Part shown: positions 52,011-61,384 of the stretch, in pieces | Layout of the letters: every line of letters starts with the position of its first letter | How positions within the stretch are numbered: the first letter of the stretch is position 1 | Origin: Paracoccaceae bacterium | GTDB lineage: Bacteria; Pseudomonadota; Alphaproteobacteria; Rhodobacterales; Rhodobacteraceae | Direction of reading: 5' to 3' | NCBI GenBank assembly: GCA_014872815.1 | Contig: WKFK01000015.1 | Coordinates: 124,001-188,000 of the forward strand | Length of the DNA: 64,000 nt | Position numbers and translations under genes: made by a program | The notes under the pieces: model-generated | What the model saw: the letters and a program-made list of their open reading frames with translations, nothing else | The model's database searches: none | Told to the model about the DNA's origin: nothing

Positions 52011-52727
52011 TCAGCCAGAGGCGCGGGGATTTGCCGATGCGTCTATTTCTGCCTGAAGCCGCGCTTTGAACTCCCGCAACATGGGAATACGGCGCGGGCG
52101 GAAGGAGCGGTCACTGAGATTGAGGTTGTCCATACGATCAAGGCGAAAAGCCCGATAATCTGCGCGCAGGTGGCAATAGGCCAGAAGGCAGTGCACATTC
52201 TGCATGAACACGATGGAGAGCGGATCGACCTCCCGGGTGGTGCGTCGTCCTTCGGCATCGCCATAGTCAAAGGCCACAGTCCGCTCTTCCCAGGCGGCTT
52301 GGCGCAGGGCACCGGCGTCGATTGTGATCTCTGGCGGCTTGTGAAAGCGTTTGGCGGTCAGAACGGCATGTTTCAGGCGATGCGCCTGGGCCTCCGGAAG
52401 ACGCGATTTCAGCTTGGTTAGAGCCGTTTTTGCGGCGTTGGCGAGGGATGGATCAGCCACTTCCATAACCTCTTTGAGCCCAACCACCAGCGCCTCAATT
52501 TCTTCAGGCACAAAGCCCAAGGGCGGCAGAGTGGCGTCTTCAATAAGAGTGAATCCGAAGCCAGCCTCCCCGTCAATTACGGCACCGAGGCTGCGCAGGC
52601 TGTCGATGTCGCGGTAGATTGTGCGCTCGGACACGCCGGTTTCCTGCGCCAGGGCTTGCGCGGTGGCGGGGGGCGGCAGGTCGCGCAGGGCCTGCATGAG
52701 TTGGAACAGTCGGTCGGTGCGGCTCAT
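52011..52727 (-). CDS. HTH-WYL transcriptional regulator (YafY-like)
   Basis: From ATG 52727 the protein has 238 residues: an HTH_11 domain (RLFQLMQALRDLPPPATAQA, TGVSERTIYRDIDSLRSLGA), a linker, and a WYL ligand-sensing domain (AWEERTVAFDYGDAEGRRTT, EVDPLSIVFMQNVHCLLAYC, HLRADYRAFRLDRMDNL). The two intergenic starts are only 86 bases apart from the divergent GST gene, so the pair probably forms a regulator-target unit. The ligand is unknown. Confidence 0.88.
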   Translation of the reverse strand: MSRTDRLFQLMQALRDLPPPATAQALAQETGVSERTIYRDIDSLRSLGAVIDGEAGFGFTLIEDATLPPLGFVPEEIEALVVGLKEVMEVADPSLANAAKTALTKLKSRLPEAQAHRLKHAVLTAKRFHKPPEITIDAGALRQAAWEERTVAFDYGDAEGRRTTREVDPLSIVFMQNVHCLLAYCHLRADYRAFRLDRMDNLNLSDRSFRPRRIPMLREFKARLQAEIDASANPRASG

Positions 52728-52813
52728 GATTTTGGGATACTGCACCCTACTGACAGAAACTGACAAGAGGGGTGTTTAAGACGGGCTCCACAATCAATCA
52801 GTGGAGAGTTCCC

Positions 52814-53548
52814 ATGCACCTTATTGTTTTCCCCGGCGACGCGCAGTTTCCCACCCATTCGCCATTCTGCCTGAAGGCCATGTGCCTGTTGGAAATGGCC
52901 AAGGTCGACTGGCAGCCAGAGCTGATCCAGGACTTTGAAGCGCTGCCTCTCGGCAAGGTGCCCGTGGCTCGGGTTGGCGATGCCTTGATCCCGGACAGCC
53001 ACAACATTCAGGCCTATTTAGAGTCTAATGGCGCGGATTTCATGCCGGGCTTGAGCCGGATTGAGAAGGCGGCAACGCATGCCCTGATCCGCACCGTGGA
53101 AGAGAGCCTGCGTCTTGGGCTGGTGCATGATCGCTGGCTGAACGACGACTGCTGGGCCGTGATGAAGGAGATCTTCTTTGCCGCGGTGCCTGCGCCGATG
53201 CGAGATCAGGCGGCAGAAGACGCGCGTGATCATGTGCGGGCTGGCCTGATGTCCGAAGGCATCGCGCGGTTCTCACCCGAAGACCGGCAGGCGCGGTTTG
53301 ACAAAGATCTGGAGGTGATTGACGCCAAACTCGACGGGCTGTCGTTCCTGTTTGGCGACACGCCAACAGCCGCAGATGCGGCGGTCGCGCCGGTTCTGGA
53401 TATGATCCTGACCTTGCCGGTGGCCACCGACCTGCGCAAAGCGGTTGAGGCCCGTCCCGCGCTGGCGGCCTATGTGGCGCGCGTGCGGGAGGCAATTTAT
53501 CCGGATCCGGCGCGGGTGATGGCCGCGTTTAGCGCCGCCGCCGAGTGA
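52814..53548 (+). CDS. Glutathione S-transferase family protein
   Basis: The 244 residues begin MHLIVFPGDAQFPTHSPFCL, an N-terminal thioredoxin domain with Ser-Pro-Phe-Cys at the usual active segment. LGKVPVARVGDALIPDSHNI is the glutathione gamma-Glu site. The helical domain (RTVEESLRLGLVHDRWLNDD) ends with FGDTPTAADAAVAPVLDMIL. The ATG at 52814 follows GTGGAGAG. Its stop overlaps the convergent RNase R gene by 20 bases. It is likely under the neighbouring WYL regulator. Confidence 0.85.
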   Translation: MHLIVFPGDAQFPTHSPFCLKAMCLLEMAKVDWQPELIQDFEALPLGKVPVARVGDALIPDSHNIQAYLESNGADFMPGLSRIEKAATHALIRTVEESLRLGLVHDRWLNDDCWAVMKEIFFAAVPAPMRDQAAEDARDHVRAGLMSEGIARFSPEDRQARFDKDLEVIDAKLDGLSFLFGDTPTAADAAVAPVLDMILTLPVATDLRKAVEARPALAAYVARVREAIYPDPARVMAAFSAAAE

Positions 53549-55796
53549 CTTTGCGTTTGGTCTTGGCCGCCTTGTGCTTTGCCTTGGCGGCCTTGCGACG
53601 GATGGGGCCTCCACGGCCCCGCCCTTTTCCGCCACCACGTCCGGCGCGTTTGACCAACTCGCCATCCAGTGAGATCAGTTCCAGCGCGATGCCACCCGTC
53701 ACCGGGGCGGCCTCGGTCAGACGAGCCGTCACGCGTTGGCCGAGACCAATCACGATGCCCGTGTCCGATCCGGTGAGTGTGTTGGTTTCGCTGTCAAAGT
53801 GGAAATACTCCCGGCCCAGTTCTCGCATCGGGATCAGGCCATCAGCGCCGGTTTCATCCAGCTTCACAAACACGCCAAAGCGGGCAATGCCGCTGACGCG
53901 CCCGGTGAATTCATTGCCGATGCGCTCTGACATATAGGCGGCGAGGTAGCGATCCGTGGTGTCGCGTTCCGCCAACATCGAGCGGCGTTCGGTGTCCGAG
54001 ATATGCGTGGCGGTTTTCTCGAGCACTTCGGTGGCCTCGGGTGTGAGGCCGTCGTCACCCCAGCCGTGCGCCGAAATGAGCGCACGGTGTACGATCAAGT
54101 CTGCATAGCGACGGATCGGGGAGGTGAAGTGGGCATAAGCGCGCAGCGCGAGGCCGAAGTGGCCGAAGTTGGACGGCGCATAGTACGCCTGTGTCATGGA
54201 GCGCAGGGTGGAGATGTTGATCAGCTCCGCCTGTTCCGTGCCTGCGGCGGCATCCAGCAACTGATTCAAATGCCGGGTTTGCAGCACCTGACCTTTGGCC
54301 AGTGTCAGGCCGGCGGCCTGGGCGGTGTCACGCAGGGCGTTGAGTTTTTCAGGGCTGGGTTCCTCGTGCACGCGGAACAGCAGCGGGGACTTCTTGGCAA
54401 TCAGCGTTTCAGCGGCACAGACATTGGAGAGCACCATGAACTCTTCGACCAGCTTGTGCGCGTCAAACCGGTCACGGAAGTTCACAGAGGTGACTTCGCC
54501 TGCATCAGAGAGCTCAATTTTGCGCTCCGGCAGGTCAAGCGCCAGCGGCTGACGTTCGGCTTTTGCCTTTGTTAGAGCCTCATATGCGGCATAAAGCGGG
54601 CGGATGATTTCATCCATCAAAGGCGCACAGCGCTCGTTTGGATGACCGTCTTGTGCCTGTTGCACTTCGCCGTAGTTCAGCGAGGCCACGGAACGGATCA
54701 TAGCGCGGGTGAACCGATGGCCGATCTTTTTGCCCTTGCTGTCGATCTGAATGCGCAGAGCCAGCACAGCGCGGGGCACGCCTTCGTGCAGGGAACACAG
54801 ATCGCCAGACAGGCGGTCCGGCAGCATTGGCACCACGCGGTCCGGGAAGTAGCTGGAGTTGCCGCGCTTACGGGCCTCGCGGTCCAGCGCGGTGTCGGAT
54901 CGCACGTAGTGCGCCACATCGGCGATCGCGACCCAGAGCACATGGCCGCCTTCATTTTTGGGATCGTCATCCGCGTGGGCCCAGCAGGCGTCATCGTGGT
55001 CGCGCGCATCCGCCGGATCGATGGTGACAAAGGGCATGTCGCGCAGGTCTTCGCGTTGGCCCAAAGGCGCCGGTTTGGCCTTATCAGACTCTGATATGAC
55101 CTCATCCGGGAAGGTGTCCGGGATGCCATGTTGGTGGATCGCGATGAGGCTCACGGCCTTGGGTGCGGTGGGATCTCCAATGCGGGCCACCACGCGGGCG
55201 CGCGGCAGACCAAGGCGGCCTTTGGGACCGGATTGTTCGGCCTCGACCAGCTCACCATCTTTGGCACCATGGGTTTGATCGGAAGCCACGGACCATTCTT
55301 TGCCGTCGCCCTTGTCAATTGGCAGAATGCGGCCACCCTCGGCGGTCTTGCGGAACATGCCCAGCACGCGGCGCGGGTTGGTGCCGATGCGGCGGATCAG
55401 CCGGGCCTCATATTGAATGTCGCCGTCGTCCAGTTTGCTCAGACGCCCCAGAATACGGTCGCCCGCACCCAGCGCTGGATCGGACGCGCGGGGCAGCACC
55501 AGAATTTTGGGCTCTTCGCCTTCGCCGTGCCATTCCAGTGGGCGGGCAAAGAGATCGCCATCGGCATCTGCCTCAAGGATTTGCAGCACAGTGACCGGCG
55601 GCAGGCTTTCCGGATCGCGGTAGGTCTTGCGCCGCTTTTGCAGGTGCCCTTCGGCCTCCAGCTCCTTGAGCAGGCGCTTCAGATCGATGCGCGCAGCCCC
55701 TTTGATGCCAAAGGCTTTGGCGATGTCACGTTTGGAGGTGAGGGTCGGGTTCTCGGAAATCCACTCAAGGACTTCCTCTTTGCTGGGCATAGGCAT
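53529..55796 (-). CDS. rnr: Ribonuclease R
   Basis: RNase R is a 3'-5' exoribonuclease. The 755 residues include a winged-helix start (LTSKRDIAKAFGIKGAARID), cold-shock/OB domains (ILEADADGDLFARPLEWHGE, VVARIGDPTAPKAVSLIAIH), the RNB core with VTIDPADARDHDDACWAHAD, whose Asp cluster binds two metals, and an S1 domain (EFTGRVSGIARFGVFVKLDE). A Lys/Arg-rich tail of about 40 residues (GRGGGKGRGRGGPIRRKAAK and on) is typical of RNase R and helps unwind structured RNA. Its 3' end overlaps the convergent GST gene. Confidence 0.95.
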   Translation of the reverse strand: MPMPSKEEVLEWISENPTLTSKRDIAKAFGIKGAARIDLKRLLKELEAEGHLQKRRKTYRDPESLPPVTVLQILEADADGDLFARPLEWHGEGEEPKILVLPRASDPALGAGDRILGRLSKLDDGDIQYEARLIRRIGTNPRRVLGMFRKTAEGGRILPIDKGDGKEWSVASDQTHGAKDGELVEAEQSGPKGRLGLPRARVVARIGDPTAPKAVSLIAIHQHGIPDTFPDEVISESDKAKPAPLGQREDLRDMPFVTIDPADARDHDDACWAHADDDPKNEGGHVLWVAIADVAHYVRSDTALDREARKRGNSSYFPDRVVPMLPDRLSGDLCSLHEGVPRAVLALRIQIDSKGKKIGHRFTRAMIRSVASLNYGEVQQAQDGHPNERCAPLMDEIIRPLYAAYEALTKAKAERQPLALDLPERKIELSDAGEVTSVNFRDRFDAHKLVEEFMVLSNVCAAETLIAKKSPLLFRVHEEPSPEKLNALRDTAQAAGLTLAKGQVLQTRHLNQLLDAAAGTEQAELINISTLRSMTQAYYAPSNFGHFGLALRAYAHFTSPIRRYADLIVHRALISAHGWGDDGLTPEATEVLEKTATHISDTERRSMLAERDTTDRYLAAYMSERIGNEFTGRVSGIARFGVFVKLDETGADGLIPMRELGREYFHFDSETNTLTGSDTGIVIGLGQRVTARLTEAAPVTGGIALELISLDGELVKRAGRGGGKGRGRGGPIRRKAAKAKHKAAKTKRKVTRRRR

Positions 55797-55855
55797 GGGT
55801 TGGCCCTAGCACGGAGATGCGAGGAGGTCACGTGGAGAAAACTGGGTACAGGCAA

Positions 55856-55919
55856 GGGGCCAGCCCCTTCTTGGGCTTGCGGCCCAATTCAACCCCGGGA
55901 TATTTGGGAAGGAGAAAGA
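55856..55919 (+). repeat. GC-rich palindrome plus GATATTT element, copy 2
   Basis: GGGGCCAGCCCC (55856-55867), then, after 22 bases, AACCCCGGGATATTTGGGAAGGAGAAAG. The parts match the element at 7284-7331 in order and spacing class. It lies between the rnr start and the stop of the neighbouring transferase gene. Confidence 0.6.
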
Positions 55920-56498
55920 CTAGAGGCGCGCCAGATCGGCAGCGGTGTCCACATCTGCCAGCGTGGCGATGGTGGCAATGCGCGCACCCCACAGGGTAGC
56001 ACGGCTGTCGGCCAAGGCATGTTCCGTAGACCAGCGCACATTTGCAAAGAGCCCGGGCTTTGGCGCGTGTTTCAAACCCACCAGCCAATAGCCACCGTCC
56101 GGCGCGGGGCCAAAGACCGCATCATGATCGCCTAGCGCTTTGAAGGCCTGTGCGATGTGGGGCAGTTGAATGCCGGGGATGTCAGCCCCAATGATGCAGG
56201 TTGGGCCTTGGTGGAAACGCAGCTGCCGTGCCATGCGATCACCGAGATTGCCAGTGCCTTGCGGTACACGCGGCAGATGGGCGGGCCAAACGCGCGACGT
56301 CAGGCCCCTGTAATCCGGTGCAACGGCCAGGATCAGGTTCCATCGATGATCCTCAAGACGGCGCAACAGCGCGGTAGATTGATGACGAAACCACCAGGCG
56401 GCGGTGGTCATGCCGAGGTCGCGGCCCAAACGGGTTTTCACCCGGCCAGGGCGTGGCTCCTTGATCATCACCACAAGGTTGGGGCGGGTTTTAGGCAA
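55920..56498 (-). CDS. DUF2064-type glycosyltransferase (TIGR04282-like)
   Basis: The 182-192 residue protein has the nucleotidyl/glycosyl-transferase-like fold of the DUF2064 family: [39 protein letters not shown] and [20 protein letters not shown]. The start is uncertain: TTG at 56498 (inside the dapE stop region), GTG at 56474/56471 or ATG at 56468 all keep the conserved [10 protein letters not shown]; further upstream the frame runs antisense-like through dapE. The enzyme activity is not established. It follows dapE with an eight-base overlap if TTG is used. Confidence 0.78.
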   Translation of the reverse strand: MPKTRPNLVVMIKEPRPGRVKTRLGRDLGMTTAAWWFRHQSTALLRRLEDHRWNLILAVAPDYRGLTSRVWPAHLPRVPQGTGNLGDRMARQLRFHQGPTCIIGADIPGIQLPHIAQAFKALGDHDAVFGPAPDGGYWLVGLKHAPKPGLFANVRWSTEHALADSRATLWGARIATIATLADVDTAADLARL

Positions 56499-57636
56499 AA
56501 TAGTCTCGCAAAATGCGGCTGTAGATGTCTTTGAGCTGATGGATCTGCGCAACCGGCACCTGTTCATCCACCTGATGCATGGTTTTGCCCACGAGACCAA
56601 ATTCCACCACCGGGCAATGGTGCTGAACAAAGCGGGCGTCCGAGGTGCCGCCGGAAGTGGAAAGTTCCGGGCGACGACCGGTTTCTGCTTCCACAGAGGA
56701 AGCGACCAGTTCGGACAAATCACCCGGAGGGGTGATGAAGCTTTCGCCGGAGATGGTGACTTTCATGTCGATGCCAACACCAGTTTCCGCCGAAATAGTG
56801 TCTACTTTTGTCTGCATCCACTCTGTGAGAGACGCGCCGGAGTGGGAATCGTTGAAGCGGATGTTGAGTGTGGCTTTGCACTCTGCCGGGATCACGTTGG
56901 TGGCCGGGTTGCCGGTGTCCATGGTGACAACCGCCAAGGTAGACGCATCAAAATGATCGGTGCCGTTGTCCAGAGGCTCGGAGGAGAATTGGTCCATCAG
57001 GCGCGCCATCACCGGCAGCGGGTTGTTGGCGCGGTGCGGATAGGCGGAATGCCCCTGTTTACCGGTGAAGGTGAAATAGGCGGTCATCGAGCCGCGTCGG
57101 CCAATTTTCATCATCTCCCCCATCTCGTTGGGGCAGGTTGGCTCCCCCACAAGACAGACGGACATGCGCTCCTGCTCGGTGGACATATAGTCCAGCAAAG
57201 CTGTGGTGCCGTCGATGGCGTCGCCTTCTTCATCGCCAGTGATGGTGAGAATGATTGCGCCCTCTGGCGGCGTGTTAGAGACAAAATCAATGGCGGCGGC
57301 GGCAAACGCGGCGATGCCGGATTTCATATCAGTGGCCCCACGGCCATACATGATGCCGTCTTTGATCTCCGCGCCAAAGGGATCAACCGTCCAGGCGGCT
57401 TCGTCCCCCACCGGCACAACGTCCGTATGGCCATTGAAACCAAAAGTTTTGCTGTCACCCTTACGCCCCCAGCGGGCAAAAAGGTTGCTGACGTTACCGC
57501 GATCCACACGGGCACATTCAAACCCGGCGTCAGACAGCCGCTTTTCCAGCAAGACCAGCGCCCCGCCCTCCTCCGGCGTCACAGAGGGACAGCGGATCAA
57601 ATCAGCAGTCAACTGTGCGGCATCGGTCTTGGTCAT
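56491..57636 (-). CDS. dapE: Succinyl-diaminopimelate desuccinylase DapE
   Basis: DapE removes succinate from N-succinyl-LL-diaminopimelate in the lysine/peptidoglycan pathway, upstream of DapF. From ATG 57636 the 381 residues show the dizinc M20 features: [20 protein letters not shown] (zinc His-Asp), [20 protein letters not shown] (bridging Asp), [20 protein letters not shown] (catalytic Glu), [27 protein letters not shown] and, at the end, [20 protein letters not shown]. An extended start at 57717 has no support. Confidence 0.95.
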   Translation of the reverse strand: MTKTDAAQLTADLIRCPSVTPEEGGALVLLEKRLSDAGFECARVDRGNVSNLFARWGRKGDSKTFGFNGHTDVVPVGDEAAWTVDPFGAEIKDGIMYGRGATDMKSGIAAFAAAAIDFVSNTPPEGAIILTITGDEEGDAIDGTTALLDYMSTEQERMSVCLVGEPTCPNEMGEMMKIGRRGSMTAYFTFTGKQGHSAYPHRANNPLPVMARLMDQFSSEPLDNGTDHFDASTLAVVTMDTGNPATNVIPAECKATLNIRFNDSHSGASLTEWMQTKVDTISAETGVGIDMKVTISGESFITPPGDLSELVASSVEAETGRRPELSTSGGTSDARFVQHHCPVVEFGLVGKTMHQVDEQVPVAQIHQLKDIYSRILRDYFA

Positions 57637-57927
57637 GGCGGGCGTCCTCTGGTTGTCAGTGTTGCGAGGAAGGTTGTGGCACAGCTGTGCCTGACCCGAA
57701 AGCCACATTTCAAACACAAAGCGGTGCGGTGCCCCTTAACAAGCGGAAAAATTTCCTGTTTATTTGTAGTTAATAAAAACCGACCGAGGCAGGTCACCAG
57801 CAGTTCGGCTAAAACAGCCAAAGGTTTCCAAAGAACGCATCACGAAATGCGACGAAACCCGATTGAGCGCCCTGTGAGCAGGTGGGGTTGTTGTGTGGCG
57901 TGCCTCAAACACATGAGGCGAGCAGAC
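57637..57927 (+). other. Intergenic region before the first Hint-domain gene
   Basis: This 291-base gap between dapE and the divergent Hint gene has no supported gene. It contains an AT-rich block at 57735-57782 with GGAAA-AA-TTTCC (57745-57756), a short inverted repeat, and TTAATAAAAACC. It is the only place for both promoters. Confidence 0.4.
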
Positions 57928-59496
57928 ATGCCCAGATTGCCCGTAAACACCGGCGCTTCGGCCATGGATATGGCGGAAACCATTTTTAGTGATGACGTGA
58001 CCATCGTGTCCGCCAGCTACAATGGGCAAAACTCCTCCTCCGGCATCTACTCGAATGGCGATACCATCTCACCCGGCGTCACGCCGAGTGATGAAGGCGT
58101 GATCCTGTCCACGGGCCGTGCAAACAATTTCACCAATCGGTGGGGTGGCTACAACCAGCGCACCAACCGATCCACAGACACCAATGGTGAGAACAACAAC
58201 CCGGAGTTCAACGCGGTTGCGGGCACAAACACTTATGATGCGTCTTACCTGGATGTGTCGTTTGAAGCCTCCGAAGCCGGTCAAATGACCATGCAGTTTG
58301 TCTTCGCCTCTGAAGAATACCCGGAATACATCAACTCAATCTATCAGGACTTTGTCGCGGTTTCGATTAATGGAGACTACGTGCCACTGGAAATTGGCGA
58401 TGGCGATGTGGATCCGGGCAACATCAACAACGGCGAAAACGAGAGCCTTTTTGTCAATAACACCGGCGGCATCTACAACACGGAGATGGATGGGTTCACC
58501 ATCACGATGACGCTGACGTTTGACATTGTTGAAGGCATGAACGACCTGCGGATTGTCATCGCCGATGTGTCCGACAGCCAATATGACAGTTCCTTGTTGA
58601 TCGCGGCAGACTCGGTTCAAACTTCCCTGATCGCCAACACCGACCTAGTAGATCTTCCAATCGATGGCACGCGTACGGTGGATGTGCTCGCCAATGACGT
58701 CAACGAAACCGGCAATTCACTGACCATCACCCATATTTCCGGCCAACCCGTCACGGTTGGGTCGCCGATCACCTTACCAAGCGGGCAGGTTATCACCGTA
58801 AACGGCGATGGCACGATCACGTTTGAAGGCGACAGTGACGAAGAAGAGGTCAACCTGACCTACACTGTAGATGATGGCAACGGCACCACAGATGTCGGCT
58901 ACATCACCATCAACCAAGCGCCGTGTTTCACTGCGGGCACGTTCATTCGCACGCCGCACGGCGAGGTGCCGGTTGAATGCCTGAATGTTGGTGATCTGGT
59001 TGAGACGCTGGATTGCGGGCCACAGCCTCTGCGCTGGATCGGACGCCGCAAAGTGCCCGCCACTGGTCCACTTGCGCCCATCCGAATCATGGCCGACACG
59101 CTGGGCAATCACCGCGAACTTCTACTGTCGCCTTTGCATCGCGTTTTGATCCGCAACGCTTGGGCGGAGCTCTTATTTGGTGAAGAGGAGGTGCTTGTTG
59201 CAGCCCGTGATCTGGTGAATGACAAAACCATTCGCCGCGTGCCGGGGGGCGAAGTTGAGTATGTGCACCTCCTGTTTGATGACCACCAAATTATCTTCTC
59301 TGAAAAGCTGATGACCGAAAGCTATTTGCCGGGCCCGCAGACGGCGAGCAGTTTTGAACCGGAAATCGTGGCAGAGATCTGCGCCATTTTCCCGGAACTC
59401 GATCCTATATCCGGCGAAGGCTATGGCAAAATGGCGCGCCGTGGGTTGCGCAGCTTTGAGGTCGCCACACTTTCGCAAATTGCCTTCCAGAACTGA
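57928..59496 (+). CDS. Choice-of-anchor-L plus Hint-domain secreted protein (copy 1)
   Basis: From ATG 57928 (522 aa) the N-terminal ~220 residues resemble choice-of-anchor-L proteins: VILSTGRANNFTNRWG, QFVFASEEYPEYINSIYQDF, VAVSINGDYVPLEIGDGDVD and DGFTITMTLTFDIVEGMNDL. A bacterial Ig/cadherin-like segment follows (RTVDVLANDVNETGNSLTIT). The C-terminal Hint domain starts at PCFTAGTFIRTPHGEVPVEC with Cys333, and has QPLRWIGRRKV, LLSPLHRVLIRNAWAELLFG and YVHLLFDDHQIIFSEKLM. In related proteins Cys starts an autocatalytic N-S acyl shift. There is no classical signal peptide, so type I export is likely. The frame open to 56404 overlaps dapE and is rejected. Confidence 0.86.
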   Translation: MPRLPVNTGASAMDMAETIFSDDVTIVSASYNGQNSSSGIYSNGDTISPGVTPSDEGVILSTGRANNFTNRWGGYNQRTNRSTDTNGENNNPEFNAVAGTNTYDASYLDVSFEASEAGQMTMQFVFASEEYPEYINSIYQDFVAVSINGDYVPLEIGDGDVDPGNINNGENESLFVNNTGGIYNTEMDGFTITMTLTFDIVEGMNDLRIVIADVSDSQYDSSLLIAADSVQTSLIANTDLVDLPIDGTRTVDVLANDVNETGNSLTITHISGQPVTVGSPITLPSGQVITVNGDGTITFEGDSDEEEVNLTYTVDDGNGTTDVGYITINQAPCFTAGTFIRTPHGEVPVECLNVGDLVETLDCGPQPLRWIGRRKVPATGPLAPIRIMADTLGNHRELLLSPLHRVLIRNAWAELLFGEEEVLVAARDLVNDKTIRRVPGGEVEYVHLLFDDHQIIFSEKLMTESYLPGPQTASSFEPEIVAEICAIFPELDPISGEGYGKMARRGLRSFEVATLSQIAFQN

Positions 59497-59541
59497 GGCG
59501 ATGATGGACCGTAAGCTCACAGCATTTCGGAGGCATTCCCA

Positions 59542-60648
59542 ATGAGCTGGATTGCGCTATGGGATCGTAAGCAGGCGCTGTTTGATGGTGGCGGCCTGGC
59601 ACGGCTTTGTGCTGGCTCGGCAGCGGGCGAACAGCCATTGTCCCCCGTTTCAAACGACCCGATGACTCAGGGCAGTTTGGTCGTCGAAACGCGCGTATCC
59701 CCATATGATCGTCCACAGACCCTGTTGGGCATCGCATCACAAACCGGGAGCGGGTTTCGCCTTTCGTTGCAGGCTGTCCCCGGCGGGGGGGTGGTGTTGG
59801 TGCTGACCCGAGGCGGACGCACGGCCCATGTGGCCGTCAATCTTGACACCGGCGGGCGGGCGGATGTTTTGCGCATCACCTATTCTTGGGATCTTCAGGC
59901 CAATGTCGGGCGATTGGCGGTTGAACAACCTGGCACTTGGCGTGTTGCGGTGCGCACGTTGACGAAACCTGTCGCGTTGACGATGGCAGAGGCACAGGAA
60001 TGTGTAAAAGATGACGCCGCCCGCGTGATTTCCGGTGACTTGTCTTTCATCGCTTTCTCAGATCGCATTGAACCCATCGGGCCGATGCCAAGCTTGTCTG
60101 AGGACACGCCGGTGATGACAGCAGACGGCTATCAGAAAGTCAGCGAATTGCAACGTGGGGATGTGGTGCAGACCCCCACTGGCGATCTGGTTCCTGTGCT
60201 TGCCAACATCCGCCGCACTGTGCCGGCTGCCGGACTTTTTGCGCCGATCCGACTGCGCGCGCCGTTTTTTGGTTTGAGCCGCGATATCATCACCAGTCCA
60301 ACACAGAGGCTCGTGATTGGGGGCAGCCGGGTTGAATACATGTTTGGCTCTGAATGCGTGCTGATCCCGGCAGGACATCTCCTGCACGGCAACGCGGCGA
60401 CCAGTGGCGGCACAACCCCCTTGGCGACCTACTGCCAACTCTTGCTGCCGAATCATGAGGCCATATTGGCCGCCGATACTTATGTGGAAAGCATGGACGT
60501 CGGCCGCATGCGTCGCCGTCGTGACCTGTTAAACGCCAGTCTGTTGTCAGGATACCCGCGCCGTCTATTGCCAGAGCACGCGCGCACTGCATTTCCGGTC
60601 TTGCGGGAGTTTGATGCCCTCACATTGGCAGCACAGCGCGCGGCCTGA
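59542..60648 (+). CDS. Hint-like protein with LamG-type N-terminal part, key residues replaced
   Basis: The 368 residues lie 45 bases after copy 1. The N-terminal half is beta-rich and LamG-like (GSLVVETRVSPYDRPQTLLG, LRITYSWDLQANVGRLAVEQ). The C-terminal half follows the Hint layout: PSLSEDTPVMTADGYQKVSE, LQRGDVVQTPTGDLVPVLAN, APIRLRAPFFGLSRDIITSP, TQRLVIGGSRVEYMFGSECV and LLLPNHEAILAADTYVESMD. Ser184 stands where the paralogues have the essential Cys, and TQR replaces the LHR/NHR His. It is therefore expected to be non-splicing or altered. Family membership is clear by layout. Confidence 0.8.
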   Translation: MSWIALWDRKQALFDGGGLARLCAGSAAGEQPLSPVSNDPMTQGSLVVETRVSPYDRPQTLLGIASQTGSGFRLSLQAVPGGGVVLVLTRGGRTAHVAVNLDTGGRADVLRITYSWDLQANVGRLAVEQPGTWRVAVRTLTKPVALTMAEAQECVKDDAARVISGDLSFIAFSDRIEPIGPMPSLSEDTPVMTADGYQKVSELQRGDVVQTPTGDLVPVLANIRRTVPAAGLFAPIRLRAPFFGLSRDIITSPTQRLVIGGSRVEYMFGSECVLIPAGHLLHGNAATSGGTTPLATYCQLLLPNHEAILAADTYVESMDVGRMRRRRDLLNASLLSGYPRRLLPEHARTAFPVLREFDALTLAAQRAA

Positions 60649-60664
60649 TGACCCTGTCATCGAC

Positions 60665-61036
60665 TCAGTGCTCGGTGGCCGCCGTATCCCCAGATTCCTC
60701 TCCGTGATAAAACGGAGTCATCTGCGCCACGACCACGGAGTTTTCATCCAGAGCCCGCTGCATCAGGCCGCGCTCTTGACCGTCAATCTCATGACCCTGC
60801 GCTTCCCGCTCTTCAATGGTGCCGTAGCCTGTCACATCCAACGGGTTCAGATCCGCCTGCTTAAGAATCGCAACCGTTTCACGCACTGCCTCTGCTTCAT
60901 CCACACCGCTGGCATAGATCATCAACGCACCGCCGGTGGCATCCTCCGGCAGGCCATCACCGTCTTTCCGGCCCACCTGCACCAAAAGCGTATAGACCTG
61001 CTGACGGGTTTTCTTCTTTTTCTTGTCTTGTGTCAT
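60665..61036 (-). CDS. Conserved hypothetical protein
   Basis: From ATG 61036 the protein has 123 residues (MTQDKKKKKTRQQVYTLLVQ). It starts with a run of five lysines. A mixed alpha/beta part follows (VGRKDGDGLPEDATGGALMI, YASGVDEAEAVRETVAILKQ, ADLNPLDVTGYGTIEEREAQ), and it ends in an acidic tail. There is no TM or signal. I do not recognise a function. It lies convergent to the Hint-like gene, with 16 bases between stops. Confidence 0.7.
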   Translation of the reverse strand: MTQDKKKKKTRQQVYTLLVQVGRKDGDGLPEDATGGALMIYASGVDEAEAVRETVAILKQADLNPLDVTGYGTIEEREAQGHEIDGQERGLMQRALDENSVVVAQMTPFYHGEESGDTAATEH

Positions 61037-61384
61037 GACGGTGCCTTTCTGTTGAACCGGCCTTAACGTGCAGCATGGCAAATGGTCAACTGCCCGTCCT
61101 TGAGGCATAAGTGGCTGCCAAACCAACTTCCAATAATTTACTTCGATTTTTCAGCGTCTTGATGATCTTAGTCACCATTTAGAAAGAGTTGCATTCCAAA
61201 CTGTTAGCGCGCAGAACGTGCCCTCTTTCTTTTGGACGCATACGAATCCTCTGTCGGCGCATTCGGCGCTGGATCAAGTTCTTGCTCTCTGTCTTGGAGC
61301 GATCACGCGGGATGTCGTCACGTCGCAAAGGAACCGGGGCCGGAATGCCATTTTTGGGTTTGGGAATACGTATAGGGGACCAAC
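61037..61384 (+). other. Intergenic region before the second Hint-domain gene
   Basis: Some 348 bases with no convincing gene; the open frames here (for example from 61189) have strongly basic composition and overlap the next gene out of frame. The left part (61125-61200) is AT-rich and probably carries the divergent promoters. I see no clear -35/-10 pair. Confidence 0.4.

Noticed and set aside
56404-57927. Open frame that would make the first Hint protein 1,030 residues long
   Set aside because: The added part runs antisense through dapE, has no family features, and the paralogue begins at the place matching 57928.
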